From Melitaea cinxia (lineage: Eukaryota > Arthropoda > Insecta > Lepidoptera > Nymphalidae): a stretch of DNA of 64,000 nucleotides. The position numbers and the translations under genes were made by a program. Below the pieces are notes generated by a model, which was given only the letters and a program-made list of their open reading frames with translations, made no database searches and was not told the origin of the DNA. Position 1 is the first letter of the stretch; every line of letters starts with the position of its first letter. The stretch spans positions 6,111,206 through 6,175,205 of the forward strand of contig NC_059396.1 in NCBI RefSeq assembly GCF_905220565.1, in the 5' to 3' direction. Positions 38,601 to 53,300 of the stretch are shown here, one piece after another.

Positions 38601-41600
38601 CAGCACAGATATGACCGCGAGCGCCGCAGTGACGCAGCGCGCCAGCAGCCCCTCAGCCAGCGGCCGCAGCCGCAGCCGCAACCAGCCGTGCAGCAGGTCC
38701 TCCACCGCCACCAGCGCGCACGCGTTCAACACCGCTGATAGGGAACTGTCCACAACTGTATTGTACTACTTGTACTACTGCTACTGTGGCATGAGAATGC
38801 TAAACTTACTGAACTTGTACATGGCAATGTGAGTTCAATCCCACAGATCACTTCAGTCTATCGCAATCCACTGCTGGATATAGGCCTCCACAAGTTCGCA
38901 TCAAAAATGGCGTGAAATCATGCCCATCGTCACCACGCGTAGGCTTACGCTTGGAGCAGCGTGGTGGATTAGGCTCTGATCCTTCTCCTACATGGGGAAA
39001 GAGGCTTATGCCCAATAGTGGGATATTACAGGCTAAAGCGTGAAGCGTTGCGTATTTGAACTATCATCCTTGTAGAGAAATATCATAAGTATATGGAATA
39101 TTATTCACTAATAGTGTAAAAAATTACGAAAGCGTATTAAATACGAAACATATAAAGACAGTTAAAACTCAGTAGTACATTAAATACCAAAGACATTATC
39201 TAAAGACGGATCACTATAGCTGATGGCGTACCTGAGTCCAGCGCCGAAGACCCCCGCGAGGAAGACGCCAGCGAGGCCGGGCAGGTGCTGCTGGGCGGCC
39301 ACGTAGGTGACGAAGGCGGGCAGCAGGCGGTCGTCCACGAGCGGCACGCCCGCCGGCTCGCAGCCGCCGCGCACCCACGCGCCCCACGCCGCCAGCCCGC
39401 ACCACACGCACAGCGAGATCGCGAGGATCGCGCCCACGCAGAAGATACTCAGCGCTCTGGACACACAATCACACTAGACCGCGCAGAAGATACTCAGCGC
39501 TCTGAACACACCATCACACTTGACCACGCAGAAGATACTCAGCGCTCTAGACACACAATCACACTTGACCACGCAGAAGATACTCAGCGCTCTGGACACA
39601 CAATCACACTTGACCACGCAGAAGATACTCAGCGTTCTGAAGACACACTCGCACTTGACTACGCAGAAGATACTCAACGCTGTGAACACACAATCACACT
39701 TGACCACGCAGAAGATACTCAGCGCTTTGAACACACAATCACACTTGACCACGCAGAAGATACTCAGCGCTTTGAACACACAATCATACTTGACCACGCA
39801 GAAGATACTCAGCGCTTTGAACACACAATCACACTTGACCACGCAGAAGATACTCAGCGCTCTGAACACACAATCACACTTGACCACGCAGAAGATGCCC
39901 AGTGCTCTACACACATTCACACTTGACTACGCAGAAGATGCCAGGTGCTCTACAGACATTCACACTAGACCACATAGAAGATACCCAGCGCTCTACACAT
40001 ACAATCACACATAACACACTGCACAGCCTGCTGCTGTGATACCAACAATCGAGCTACTTCGATCACCACTCATTAGGAACATTTGTATTCTAGTCAATTT
40101 AATGGTCAATATAAATTACTGGTGTCTATATAATTATGTATACGAGTGTAATGACAAGTGACAAGAACAATAAATATCTATTATCTTCGTTTAAATTTGC
40201 GGTTACTTTTTCTATTAACCAAATTTTCAGTTACTCAATGAAAGTAATCTTTACTTCTAAATGTACATGTGTTACATAACTTTGATTTCTAAGTTTGTGT
40301 TTTTTAAGGTCCATGGTCTCTAAGGTGTATCATTAAGGAGGAATTACTAGGTATGGGTACCATTTATTTGTAAAATGTTGGTAGTATGTGTATGTTATAT
40401 TCAAACGTTAAAGAAATTAAGCCTGTGACCTTATAGCCGGTTGTTAGGTAATTAAACTAAAATCAATTAGTCATAAATGAGTACTATTTATATTCCATCA
40501 ATAGCTAAGTATCAATTTAGGAGTTCCGTTTACGCTTTTGAAGGTTAAGATCGGACAATAAGAGATCAACTCTTAAAGTAAAAAATATATATAAATAGTT
40601 AAGTAAATAAACATCTCACACTCAATTATTTCTAGGAGGGTGACAATATTGTGCCTATAAGTTGGTTGAACATTTCTGGAAAACGCGATAACTGTCACGA
40701 TTCTTACATGATAGCTCTTCGTTTGTTAGGAAGAGCGATGTAACGCTGCACCATGGTTTGATTGACGGAGTTGAAGCAAGTCCAGTACAGGAGTCCACCG
40801 ACCACGGCGCCCCACCCTGTCTGGCGCACGTAGGGAGAAAAGTCCCAACTATAAACGAATAAAATACAGCAACGATTACAAAACCATTATGTAAACTATA
40901 ATTCTGAAAACAAATCAAATTAATAATATAAAATTCGTACAAAATCAACTTTAAATAAAGTGTCGAATACGACAGGACTAATTAGATGCAAAAACTGAGC
41001 TGCCCAATAACCAGTAACAGCTTTTGTCAAACAAGCGTATGGTGCTCCTGATGGTAACCTGTTACTGTAGCCTTGAAATCTTACAATACCGGCAGTATTA
41101 CAAGGAATTTGTCGACCCTACCCCCTTTATCAACAAAGCACATCCTCATAATTTCCGGGCCCACAATAAAGAAAGCAACGCTACTTGACTTGGACTGTAA
41201 TCTATAATGGACATCATATTGGTCGATTTTTTCTGTTTTTGTGCGTCTGTTTGACAGCGGGTAGTACCTTACAGAAGATCACAGTAAAATAATACTGTTT
41301 TCAAGCAGTATTGTGTTCCTGTTGATGAGTAAGGTGACCAAAGCTCCTGAGGGGATTGGGGATTGGGTCGGCAACGCGCTTGCGATGCTTCTGGTGTTGC
41401 AGGCGTCTATAAGCTACGGTAATCGCTTACCATCAGGTGAGCCGTACGCTTGTTTGCGGACCTATTGACATAAAAAAAAGAGTCAAGTACAATGTAGTCA
41501 ATAATATTACTGTTGTTTTGAGATGTATAACTTACTTAGACAAGTCAAGTCTTCCAGATTCCCTTGCTATACTCAGCACGTCACTGACGCCTCCAACAGC

Positions 41601-44600
41601 AAGCGTACCGGCCACCGCGACCAGCACCACTCCTATGAACATCACACCCGTCTGCACCGAGTCCGTCCATACAACCGCGCGAAGTCCGCCCTACATACAT
41701 TAACATAAAGACATCAAAAATTGATGTTCAAAGTTAACTTCATGGCCCGTAATTAACATTAAAATGCGTCATCAACCATACAATCCCAACTTCTGTATTT
41801 ATGTTGAATACAATGTAATAGAGTGAAGGTATGTAATATCATAGAATATTTAATGTAGAGACGCTTTGTTTAAATTTAAAAATATATTTTAATTGCGTTT
41901 TACTGGTCATACTAAATTGAAATTTATAATTAAAAATTATATATTAATGTTTATGATTAATAACAATTATTTATCAAAAACATAGCATAAAATCTAATAA
42001 ACGAAACTTCGACTCACTAATACTGTATAGAGGCCACATATTACAACCATCGCACCAGCCACAGCAAACACATTGAAACCCGTTACTGAAAAACAAAAAC
42101 GGAAAATAATTAAATAAATACGCAATTTAATACAATGAATAAAATAATTTCTCTATTACTACTAGATAAGTCTTCTAATAACTTTTTTATTATTTTATCT
42201 GCAAAAAAGTAGTCAAAAATTATGGGAATAACGTAATTAAAATTGATAACCGCTTTTTTTAAACGTGAGAACTTTCAAACAATTACTAACAAATATAGAC
42301 AAAAGATACCACTTATTAAATTCTAATCAATTCTAATAATTAAAGAAACCGTGTTACTATCGCCTCATTTCATTTAATTATGGAAAAACAATGATTAATT
42401 ATCACTTGAAGTACATATGTGCAATGTAATTAATTATCTTAAGAGCATAGATCTTAAGAGTTAAAATTTGTGACTGTTATAAGGTCGCAGGTATCTGGAG
42501 TATATTGAAAATTATTGTTACTTCACATTTTTGTTACTGTTACATTAAATTTAGAGATAAATTCACAATGTTAATTTGTATTTACTTAGTGATAATCATA
42601 TTTATATTCGTTAAATGTTTAATTTGAGAGTGAAGGTTAATAACAAAAAAAAACCTAGTAATTTACAAAACACAAACAAATTGCATTTTTCCTATAAAAT
42701 TATATATTGACAATACATTGTATCGAAAAAAAATGAATATATGGAAATATGGCACTGGCAACTACGAGCTCGTGGATGCTGTAATTTAAATTTAAAAAAA
42801 AATGTATCTGTATATACATATATATTAATAATATATTATATCTTCTTAAAAAAACCTAAGACTACAAGATTGCCTACATGTTAGTTAGTGTAAATAAATA
42901 TTTTGCTAACGCCGAGCAAATAACAAATACTCAAACGTCAACAATAAAAACCAACAGAGCTGTTTTAATTAAGTACAATTACTAATACAGCATAGGTTTA
43001 CAGTCCGAGCAAAAAATTCCATAGTTGATTAGCGAGAGAGCAGATATCTCGTTACTAATTACTACTTTTTTACTTACATTGATTAAATGCTAGTGCAGGA
43101 ACGTAGACAACCATAGGCAGGAACAATACCTGAAAAGATATTTACAACGATATATCCATTAGCGTTATTTAACCCTCGATGAAAACTCTAATGTTATTGC
43201 TATTTTTTATGAAAAATAATTTATATCTGCTTTTTGTATTGTGATCGCCGGGGAATAGGCATTTGTAATCTTTATTATAATTTCCCTGCTTTCAGAGTTT
43301 CGGAATCTAAGGATAATAGTAATATGATATAACAATAATACACTCTTCTGACATATAAGCACAACAAGATCTGGACAATTTACAAAGAACATAAATTAGA
43401 GAAAGGAGAAGAAGAGGCACACAACGTGCTCCTATATTATAGGGGAAACAATAATGTCTTTTTTTCTCGTAGTTTACGAGACAGGGTAATTACCAAGGCA
43501 GACGTTATTCGTGAAGGTGTTTACAGAACAATACGTGTACAATTATTGCGATTACAATACGATAATGGTGTTTGCCATGACTCACTAACCGATAGAGATT
43601 TCTTGTGATAATTGGTAAAAAAAAAATATTAAAAATTGACAAACAATACATATGCAATTTCTGAACCGAAGCTTAAGTAGCTATTTTCCTTTTACAAAAC
43701 AACAAAAAAAATGGCTAAATTACTGACGTGATTTCATTTCAGCAAATTTTTATTTTAAAAATTTATAATTTATGGATACAATTATTGAACTTATAAAAAA
43801 ATGTAGAAATATGTTATCTAAACCTGCGCAATATGCGTATGTATGTAATATTTCCAATTTACCTAAAATCGTACATTTGCCTGTCAAATTAACTCAAAAG
43901 TGTAAAGACAAAATACGAGTTCCAAGACATGTGTAAATTAAAACAATACGCTCACATGTGAAATGGTCAATTGACAATGTACACAGCACGTTGACTCGCA
44001 TGCGAGTGAAGTCCAAAGAGGTCATCCTTGACCACCAATTAGATCTTATAAATATAATGGTAATAAATAATTCAGATAGATTTTATTCATATAATAAATT
44101 TTTCTTAAACCTTTGGCTCCTTCTTCGTGATTAAAACGTCATAATTTTTTTTTATTATTGATTTTACTTTTATTCTATTTAATTTTATTTTTACTTATTG
44201 TTTTTTTTTTTTTTAATATAATTTTGTTTTGTTTTTTATTCTGAATGTTGTCTTGTTGTACTAACCCAATATGGACTTATAATTTGGTCTGAAATAAAGT
44301 ATTATTATTATTATTATTTACTATAAACTTGATACACTATTGAGTTATCCAAGTAGACCCACGACGCGGTGTTTCCTATAACTTTTCTCTGTTTATAAAC
44401 TGAACTAAAAATTTATTCAATCAATAGTTTTCTTCTGTATAATATTTGTACCTGCACGTTGAATACTTATAGTAAAATATAATTGGTCAAAATGATAGTA
44501 ATAAAGCGTATTTAATCATGTTAATTTCATATACAACTAAAAATAATAATAGCGTTGTGTTCATTTTTATTCTCACGATAAACAGAATAAGCTGGTATTC

Positions 44601-47600
44601 GATCGTAAAGTACAAGAAATATCTAAGTATATTGCTAAGTATCGTATAAAGAAGTATGAGGAACTTATTTGTCTATCTATCCACCAAAATAAGAATATTT
44701 ATTATTTTTAACTACGGGTGTCTGACAACTGTTACGTTTACAATATGTTTCGAATTTTTAATTAATATTTACATTTTACGTATTTGTGTATGTTAAGTAG
44801 CTAACTCTCGTAGTTTTACATATCCTATTGTACTAAAACTTGTCGATTCCATTCATACACAAATATATTGATAGGTACCTACTCGTATGAATTGCTTTGT
44901 TGTCGTGTTTCCGAGTGTATCAGACACACGTTTTTAACCGATTCCCAAAAAATTTGATCAGTAATTTAAATCGTTTTTTTTTACGTGTGTGGTCAAACAC
45001 AATTATACTTCGATTATTTTTATTAAATCAGCTTTCTTATCGAAAGGATACACCCTTAATTAAATTATTTACTTACAATAAATTTGTTGGTCTACAATGT
45101 TTGCGCTCAAATAGCCTCTTAAATCCATTAATGATATAAAATGTGTATGTATTCTATCTGCAATTTTGTTTACTACAGAAAAATATTCGACATCATTTTG
45201 AACAGAATTGCGTCAAAATTCTATCGATTATTTATTGAGTCCGGCTGCAAATGTATGTGTTAAATTGGCCAAGTCAATGTGTTGATGAGAAATAATGTAG
45301 AAAAGTGCAAAGACCGCTTTGACAAGTCTAAGTTTCGGATGTTGCGCATTTTTTGTTAGAATTCCTTAGCAATGCTTTGTTTATTGCGCCTTCAATTCAT
45401 CAACCAAATACTTGTTAAATTATTTTTTCATCGACCGAACCGATAAAGAGGAATCCTAAAATATGTGTACATACGAGTATGTGTATAATATGAATAAAAA
45501 AGAATATGTATACATAAATATATAAGAACTGGTTTACTAAACATCATCCTACATCCTTTTTGTAACAAAATGTTCATAAAATAGGAAAAAAAAGTGTGTG
45601 TCAGCGCCGACGCACGACTGGAGTTTACTCCTACAGACCGACTGTCTAAATAGGCACAGGCTTACTAGTCTAAGAAAAATATTAATACAATATCAAATGG
45701 TAAATAAACGAATCAAATAAGGCCATCTATCGGAACCCTATTGGGTTAGATGGCGTTAATAAAAACGTAACGAGAGTAACGAGTCATTCGTTCAGTAGAT
45801 TTTACTCCTCATATGTTTTTCATACCGGGGGCCTAATATGAAAATCGATTCTTAAGGTCTAAACTCCAAAAAGGTTTAACTAGTGAATCATCATTACAGC
45901 CTATACAGTCCACTGCTAGACATAGGCCTCCACAAGTTTACGCCAAAAATAACGTGAACTCATGTGTTTTGCCCATAGTCACCACGCTGGGCAGGCGGGT
46001 TGGTGACCGCAGTACTGGCTTTGTCGCACCGAAGAGGCTGCTGCCCGTCTTCGGCCTGTGTATTTCAAAGCCAGCAGTTGGATGGTTATCCCACCATCGG
46101 TCGGCTTCTTAAGTTCCAAGTTGGTTGTGGAACCTTGTTATCCCTTAGTCGCCTCTTACGACACCCACGGGAAGAGAGGGGGTGGCTAAATTCTTTAGTG
46201 CCGTAGCCACACAGCTTTAACTAGTGAAACAAATTTATTATTAAAGCCTACATTACTTACAAATTGTAGACGATATAAACAACTTGCTTCAGTTTAAAAG
46301 AAGCTGTGACGTAACTGTCAAGGACTTTTTATCGAAACTTTACACAAGTGAAACAACTACGGCAATCTAGGAAAATACAAGAGTATTGAATCTTCAATTA
46401 AATAATCTTGGCATATCTTTACTAAATTTTATATCAAATACCCGTTAATATAGCTTAGCAGTTAAAGAGTATTTACTCAAGATTATTAATTGTAGTTAAA
46501 ATAGACTATTACCTAACACTAACGATCAAATAATATAATTGCGACTTTGAAGCGAATATTGTTAATTATATCTTATAACCCTATTATTATTAGCTTGATT
46601 TATTTAATAACTGCTGTTAACACAAATATACATAAAGCACTGACATATTTTGTGCAGTTAAGTAAATAATTGTGTTTGCTCACAAACGAAAACGACTTCA
46701 ATTACATCGACAGTAATACAACGTAAGTAGACGCAAAATAGTCAAGTAAATACGCGTTATCAAAGATTACTCAAAAAGTAGTCATCAGACCCCAATAAAA
46801 TTCAAATGGGATCACAAGACAATTATCAGGTTTCAATTAAAATAAGAATTATCATAATTATCTATAAAAAATAAACTTCAGCTTTTTTCAGTCCACTGTT
46901 GGACAAAGGCCTCCCCAAGTTTGCGCCAAAAATGACATGAACTCATGTATTTTGTCCATAGTCACCGTGATTGGTTGGCGGGTTGGTGACCGCAGGGCTG
47001 ACTTTGTCTAACCGAAGATGCTGCTGCCTGTCTTCCACATGTGTATTTCATAGCCACCAGTTGGATGGTTATCCCGCCATCGGTCAGGTTTTTAAGTTCC
47101 AAGGTGATGGTGGAACTGTGTTATCCCTTAGTCGCCTCTTACGACACTCACGGAAAGAGAGGGGTTAGCTACATTTTTTACTGCCGTAACCACACAGCAG
47201 CTAGCTATAGCTCACTACGTTATAATAGATCGACAGTCTGAACCAAAGTAGTTTTACTGAATGCCGATAGATGGCGTCGTGAGTACGCATAGTCACTTAA
47301 ATACGCGTCATCAAAGATTACAAAAAAGTACTCATTACATCTCGACCAAATTTAAATGGGACTACAAAACAAAACACCAGCTTTCAATTAGAACAAGAAT
47401 AGGTTATAATACAACGTAGGTCAACGAATAAATAGTCAAACTAATACGCATTATTACATGTAGCTCAAAAAGGACTTGTTAGATCTCAATTAAATTTAAA
47501 TGGGACCACGTGACGGGCACTACCTTTCGATTTAAACAAAAATCATTGAAATCGATCCACCCAGTGAAAAGTCCCAAAAGTTCCAAAAGTTCTGAGGTAA

Positions 47601-50337
47601 CATACATAAAAAATACAGTCGAATAGAGAACCTCCTCTTTTTTGGAAGTCGGTTAAAAAGTGAATGAAGATTTTTTTAAGATAATGGAATTATCTCATTG
47701 TTACAAGAATTTTCTATCTTATAATAGTTGTAGAGACAAAAGAAAAAACCGTTGCTATCTACGCTTTAACATAAATAACGTCCCAATGCATTCTGCCAGT
47801 AAACCGCGATGTTTTCATATCATACAATTAGTTAATAATAATAATATAAGTAACATAGAGTACATTGATACGATCACTAAAGCCAAAAAAGATTATAGTG
47901 GACTTGATTTACCGACAATTAGCTCAGAAATTATGACTAAACATGTTCAATATTGTTAATTTTATACAGACGGATCTAAAGATTCGAACAATTTAGGGCC
48001 TGCATTTTTCAACAAACAAATAGGAATCGATTTCAAGTTTAAAATCAACGCTAATATTTCAATAACGTATTTGGAACTCTTTGCAATACTTGTTAAGACT
48101 ACTTAATTAAGAGCTCGCTTAGCATTTGGCTGTACCAATGTAACCCCGATAGCCTACAAGATTACATTAGCTATTGCAGCAGTACAATCGCATGTCTAAA
48201 AATATTACCTTGCAATGGATTCCTTCATATGTGGATATAACTGGTAATTAAAAGGGTGACCAATTAGCCAAAATGACTATTATTAATGGAATTGATGTTT
48301 CTGTAAGACCGTATCATGCAGACTGTATTTTTTTTTATCACAAAAACATTTACGAGTAATGGACAGAATATTTCGATAAAAGGTCAAAGGAGAAAGGTAT
48401 TTGGTACAAGACAATCCAACCACAACCTATCTAGCAAGTTCAGCGTGGATTGAAAATAATTGTCGTATAAAAAAAAATGATAATATGAGTATTGAGTTGA
48501 GACTCAACAATTATAACACTTATGATACGTTTTCGTTCTGTGCATATTCCGCTGGATAAGATCGCACACCTTATTAAAGTTGACTTGCCAAATTGCAACA
48601 ATTGTAATACCATAGAGGATGTTATATGTCTTATTGTTTCGAAATGTCGAAGCAGAAAATAGGTCAACAACGAACTGCTTCAAAGGGTTAGTCAAAAATA
48701 AAATACTTTGTTAAGTTTTAATATTACTTACCTCATCCAAAAGAAACAGTATCGATGCTACCGCTCTAACGTGTCGGTTGAATCGAAGTTCTAAATACTG
48801 AAACAATTAGACCATCATTAGTATTTCTATAAAGAAACTTTAACATTAGTTTAACTTAATTATTTTAAGTGTTATTTTTATTTAATGTATCCAATTTTAT
48901 CGACGACTTTAGAGCGGCTGAGTAATCCAGAATATCAAATGTGAGATCTTGTGACTAAAATATGTTATCATGAAAATAAAGTATAGTCTTTTTATGTTCA
49001 GAAATAAAGTAGTCTTAACGGAAAAAAGAATATGAAAATCAATTATGTACTTTCAGAAATTAGTGCCTACAAATTTACAAAAAAATTAACAAAATAATTA
49101 ACATAATTTACCTCTTTATAATATTTAAGCATTAGATGATGAAGATGAGATAAGGAAAAACCTAATAAAATGAGTCAAATCTTATTTCCAAACCATTCGA
49201 ACAACGTGTGATATTTCCTTACATGTTAATAACCACTTCGGCCAACATAACGATCGACCTCAAAAAATTTATTCTAATCTAAGGCTTGTTTATAAAAAAA
49301 AATATTCAGTTAAAATTTATTTATATATATTCTCGTTTATATAATTATTTATTTTAATTGTATTATGATGCGGATTACTAAAAATGGTATCAAAAACATA
49401 AAATTGTATTTTTAAATAATTAGGCTAAAAATATCGAAAGAAGTATTTAGTCGTACATATTATTTCTGATTTCAAAACAACCAGTAATTGAACAAGATGT
49501 TGATGACGTAATGAGAACGCAGTTTTATTTCTATCGTACAAAGTCCACCGCGAGCGTTTGACAGATTTGCACTTGTATGAGATTACCTAACGTAGATAAC
49601 ATCTATACTAAACCGACTTGTGATAAAGAATGAAACTGAACGACATCTAATAGATTATATTCATTCTTATATAATTACTAGCTTACCCAGCCACGCGTTG
49701 CTATGACTCAGTAATTATAATATATTAAAAAAAATAATAAATAAATGCCAAACCACCATATATTAAGATTTTATACAACTAACCGATAAATACACACTAA
49801 AGTCGTATACTAAATATTTAATTTGCAATAACAAATATTGAGATCAATAATTGAGATAAAAACTACCCTATCTCCCAAGTTGTACCAAATTACAGATGCT
49901 TACATAATATAAAAAATGGTTTAGTAGTTTCGGAGTTTATCGCTTACATCCATCGTGACACGAAATTTTTATACATATATATAGATAATGCCGTTTTTAA
50001 CACATACGCTTTGTTTAGCTCTAGTCGCACATTTAAAATTAGTTACATACATAAATAAAATATATACAAATACCAAAATATGGCTGGATAAGTTATTGTG
50101 TGTGAAAAATGGTTTTTGTATAATTACTTTGTTATTGAAATATTCAACGTTAAAAATGAAACAGACGAGACAAAATTTACCCGTAATTTACATTGCAAGA
50201 TTCAAAATAAAAGAGAGATATTTCAAGATTTTTTTAGCTACTTTGTTATTTTTGAATAATACCCATTCCAAATAACCATATTCATAGGCTTGGCATTAGC
50301 CATGAAACCCGGAAATTTAATAAATAATATTCAAAAC

Positions 50338-50392
<55 letters not shown>

Positions 50393-53300
50393 CTGATTGC
50401 TATAAAATAAATTTTAAAATAGAAAATTTTTGTTATTACTTATAGAAAAAAAACTTGTAGCTGTGTTAAATACAGTACCATTTAACACAAATACCTTCAC
50501 ATTTTAACACAAATATCTTTGTTTAATGGGAAATAGTCTAATACAAATCTAGATAGACACATACTTTAGTAAACTTATATACATCGATTAACAAAAAAAA
50601 AAGAATCAACGTCAGATCAGTGATTCAATAATAAGTTACATTGGAACTAAAATTGTTTTCACATAATGTACACACTACACATGTATTTATGTGAGTACTC
50701 GTACAACTGTTTTAGACGAAGTGAGTAAGAGGTACTATATCTATCTTTTAAATTACCAAAAAGTTAAGTATCATTATCGTTACTACGAGAAAGTTTAAGC
50801 TTTGAATACATATGAGACTTTACTCTAGCTATGTAGCCTTTATAGAATGTTTCATCATATTTTAACAAATAAAACAAATCGAACTTACCTCATATGAAGA
50901 GGATAGCCTTAGCGTACAGAACACAGGTAAATACACGGTAGCTACCACGACGCAGCTGAGTGTGACCCCCACGATTACCAACCAATATTGTGTGCCGTAG
51001 TTGTAAATTTCTGCCGGCGTTCCGAGGATTGTCACACCGGAAACATAGCTATAGATGAAAAACATACAATAAATATATAGGTACGAGTATGTACCTATTA
51101 AGTCATAATCATCAACGTATTTTTTTTTATTTAACTGATTATGAACTGATGTCGCGCGTTAAAAAAAATGTAATAAATATATGTAATGTAATTAAAGAGC
51201 ATAGAATAAGAGAATATTAATTCTTTCTTAACGCGACGAACTAAATCACAGATAGGTAAATATATATTTAAAAAAAAAGTTGGAGAAATATACGTTACAC
51301 TGATAGTATAATAACTGAACTGATAGAATAGTAAACTTTATAACACAACAAATACTCGTAGGTATATTATTAAAGATACTTTAATGATAGTTTCAGATGG
51401 TATAGTGCAATGTGCGGAGTTATGGCTAGTTCTAGTATGGTAGTTTTATGCGGACGTATGTGACAATTGACCGATAATTTGGGCATTTATCTAACAGTAC
51501 TGTAACTTCATTTACAGTCACTCGACTAAATCGCCTTTACGTTTAATGGCGTTCCAAATATTTGATAAAAAAGACTAGACACATAATCCCTCAGCATATT
51601 TATCTTCGACTAGCTTGTTGGCGCAGTTTGTAGTGGCCCTGCTTTCTGTTCTGCGGGTTGTGGGTTCGATTCCCGCCTGAGTCTAGGTGTAATATAATAT
51701 TTGTATTTATATATTTATATATGTGTTATTACTATGTATATTTATTAAGAAAATAGTTATAACAGTCGGCTGTTAGTGTAATTTACCATAGGAACAGACG
51801 ACCGTGTGTGTATGTTATATGATATTTATTTATATTTATTCCATACATAGTACAGTCCCATAACTAGGCAAAAGACTCTTTCTCCCTATAGTAGAAGGGT
51901 TAGTACTTTTTGCATTCCCTGTTCTCTACCGTAGTAACCGAATAATTCCCTTACAGCGAATAACGATCGTTATCACTTGATGTAGATACCTGTCTATGAT
52001 AAGAATCGAAACCGATAGCTTTACGTGCTTTCCGTTACACAGTGGGGAAACACACAAGGACGTACAGCCATATTTAAAATTATATTTGTTCGGTTGCTTA
52101 CCACGTTTATTGTTTTGTTGAGATCCCTATATTTCGGCAATGTTTTAATCGCCATGGATTACGGAGAGACTGTCTCCTTGTGAGTTTAAGCCTCCCCGAT
52201 TTAAACGGCCAAACAAATATAAATTTAAATATGAAAAGTAATTGCATTAGCATTAAAAAGACATACAACCAGGCAGAAACAAATATTTGGACAAATACAA
52301 ACTTCTACACCGGGCGGAAATAGAATCCGCGACCGCCAGTATATTAGGCGACTACATGAATCACAACACCAGAACGACTATCGACACTTGTTTATAACAT
52401 GGTCACAGAATTTTAACCCTTTTGATGAGCAAGCTACTGAGTTGAATTCTGATAAGATATTGGAAAAATAAAACATTATTGTTGAACGTACTTAAAATTT
52501 AAAGGTTACGTTTGTCGAGAAAATAAGAATAATTCCACTATAATACACAAATTTCATTTTTACGACGTAATAATATTGTAACTAAATTAATCATTTTAAA
52601 GATATGTCTATTAAGATAACACGGTGAATTAGTACAGATTATTAGCGCATAATAATTATATTTATAGCTAAGTGAACTTTCTTATTCTGCTGGTTAATTT
52701 CTCCGTTATATAATCCTTACTTTTATGAAATGAGATACGTTATCTAAAATATTTATTTTATCAACGGCTTTTCAATGAAAAAATATACGTTTAACATCTT
52801 AATATTCTATTTGGATATAAACAGGTTACGGATCTTAATACAGCGCGATTACAATCTGGCCTTCGCGATTTATGAGGGCTAGTCAATAACCCCATTGACA
52901 ACAATGAAACCATCGTTGTCACGGTAACAACGGGGATTGAGTGTTTTACGCGTTTTGTGATCCTCTTTTTTTATAATTGAATTCGTTAATAATAATAAAC
53001 TTCATTATCTTGGCACTCAGATCACGTTTCCTACTTCTTTTGATTTTATTTTTGTAGTAATAAACATAACTCTCCTTGTAATAATTGATAATACTTATTG
53101 TGAATGAATTTAAAATATATAATTCACGTTATGCTGTTCCTAAAAAAACACATAAAACGTTGTCATTTATACATTTTCTTGTAACCCTCGCTAGAACAGC
53201 AAGACAGAATAACCTCCAACTCTTATCCCTAAATAAAAGATAGCTCTGCCCAGCATTGGCACGATTATATGATGCTGCGGTAAGCTGCAGATATTCTTAG

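Noticed and set aside
38729..38745. Exon 9 starting at the inner tatcag acceptor
   Set aside because: It breaks the reading frame and removes the conserved SSLSAVLNA segment.
39285..40014. Plus- and minus-strand frames of 148-213 residues over the 45-bp array
   Set aside because: Multiple-of-three tandem repeat artefacts at an intron-exon edge.
45887..46215. Short plus-strand frames with CVFQSQQLDGYP-type sequence as a gene family
   Set aside because: The same frame recurs in each family A copy and is carried by the repeat; no wider coding signal.
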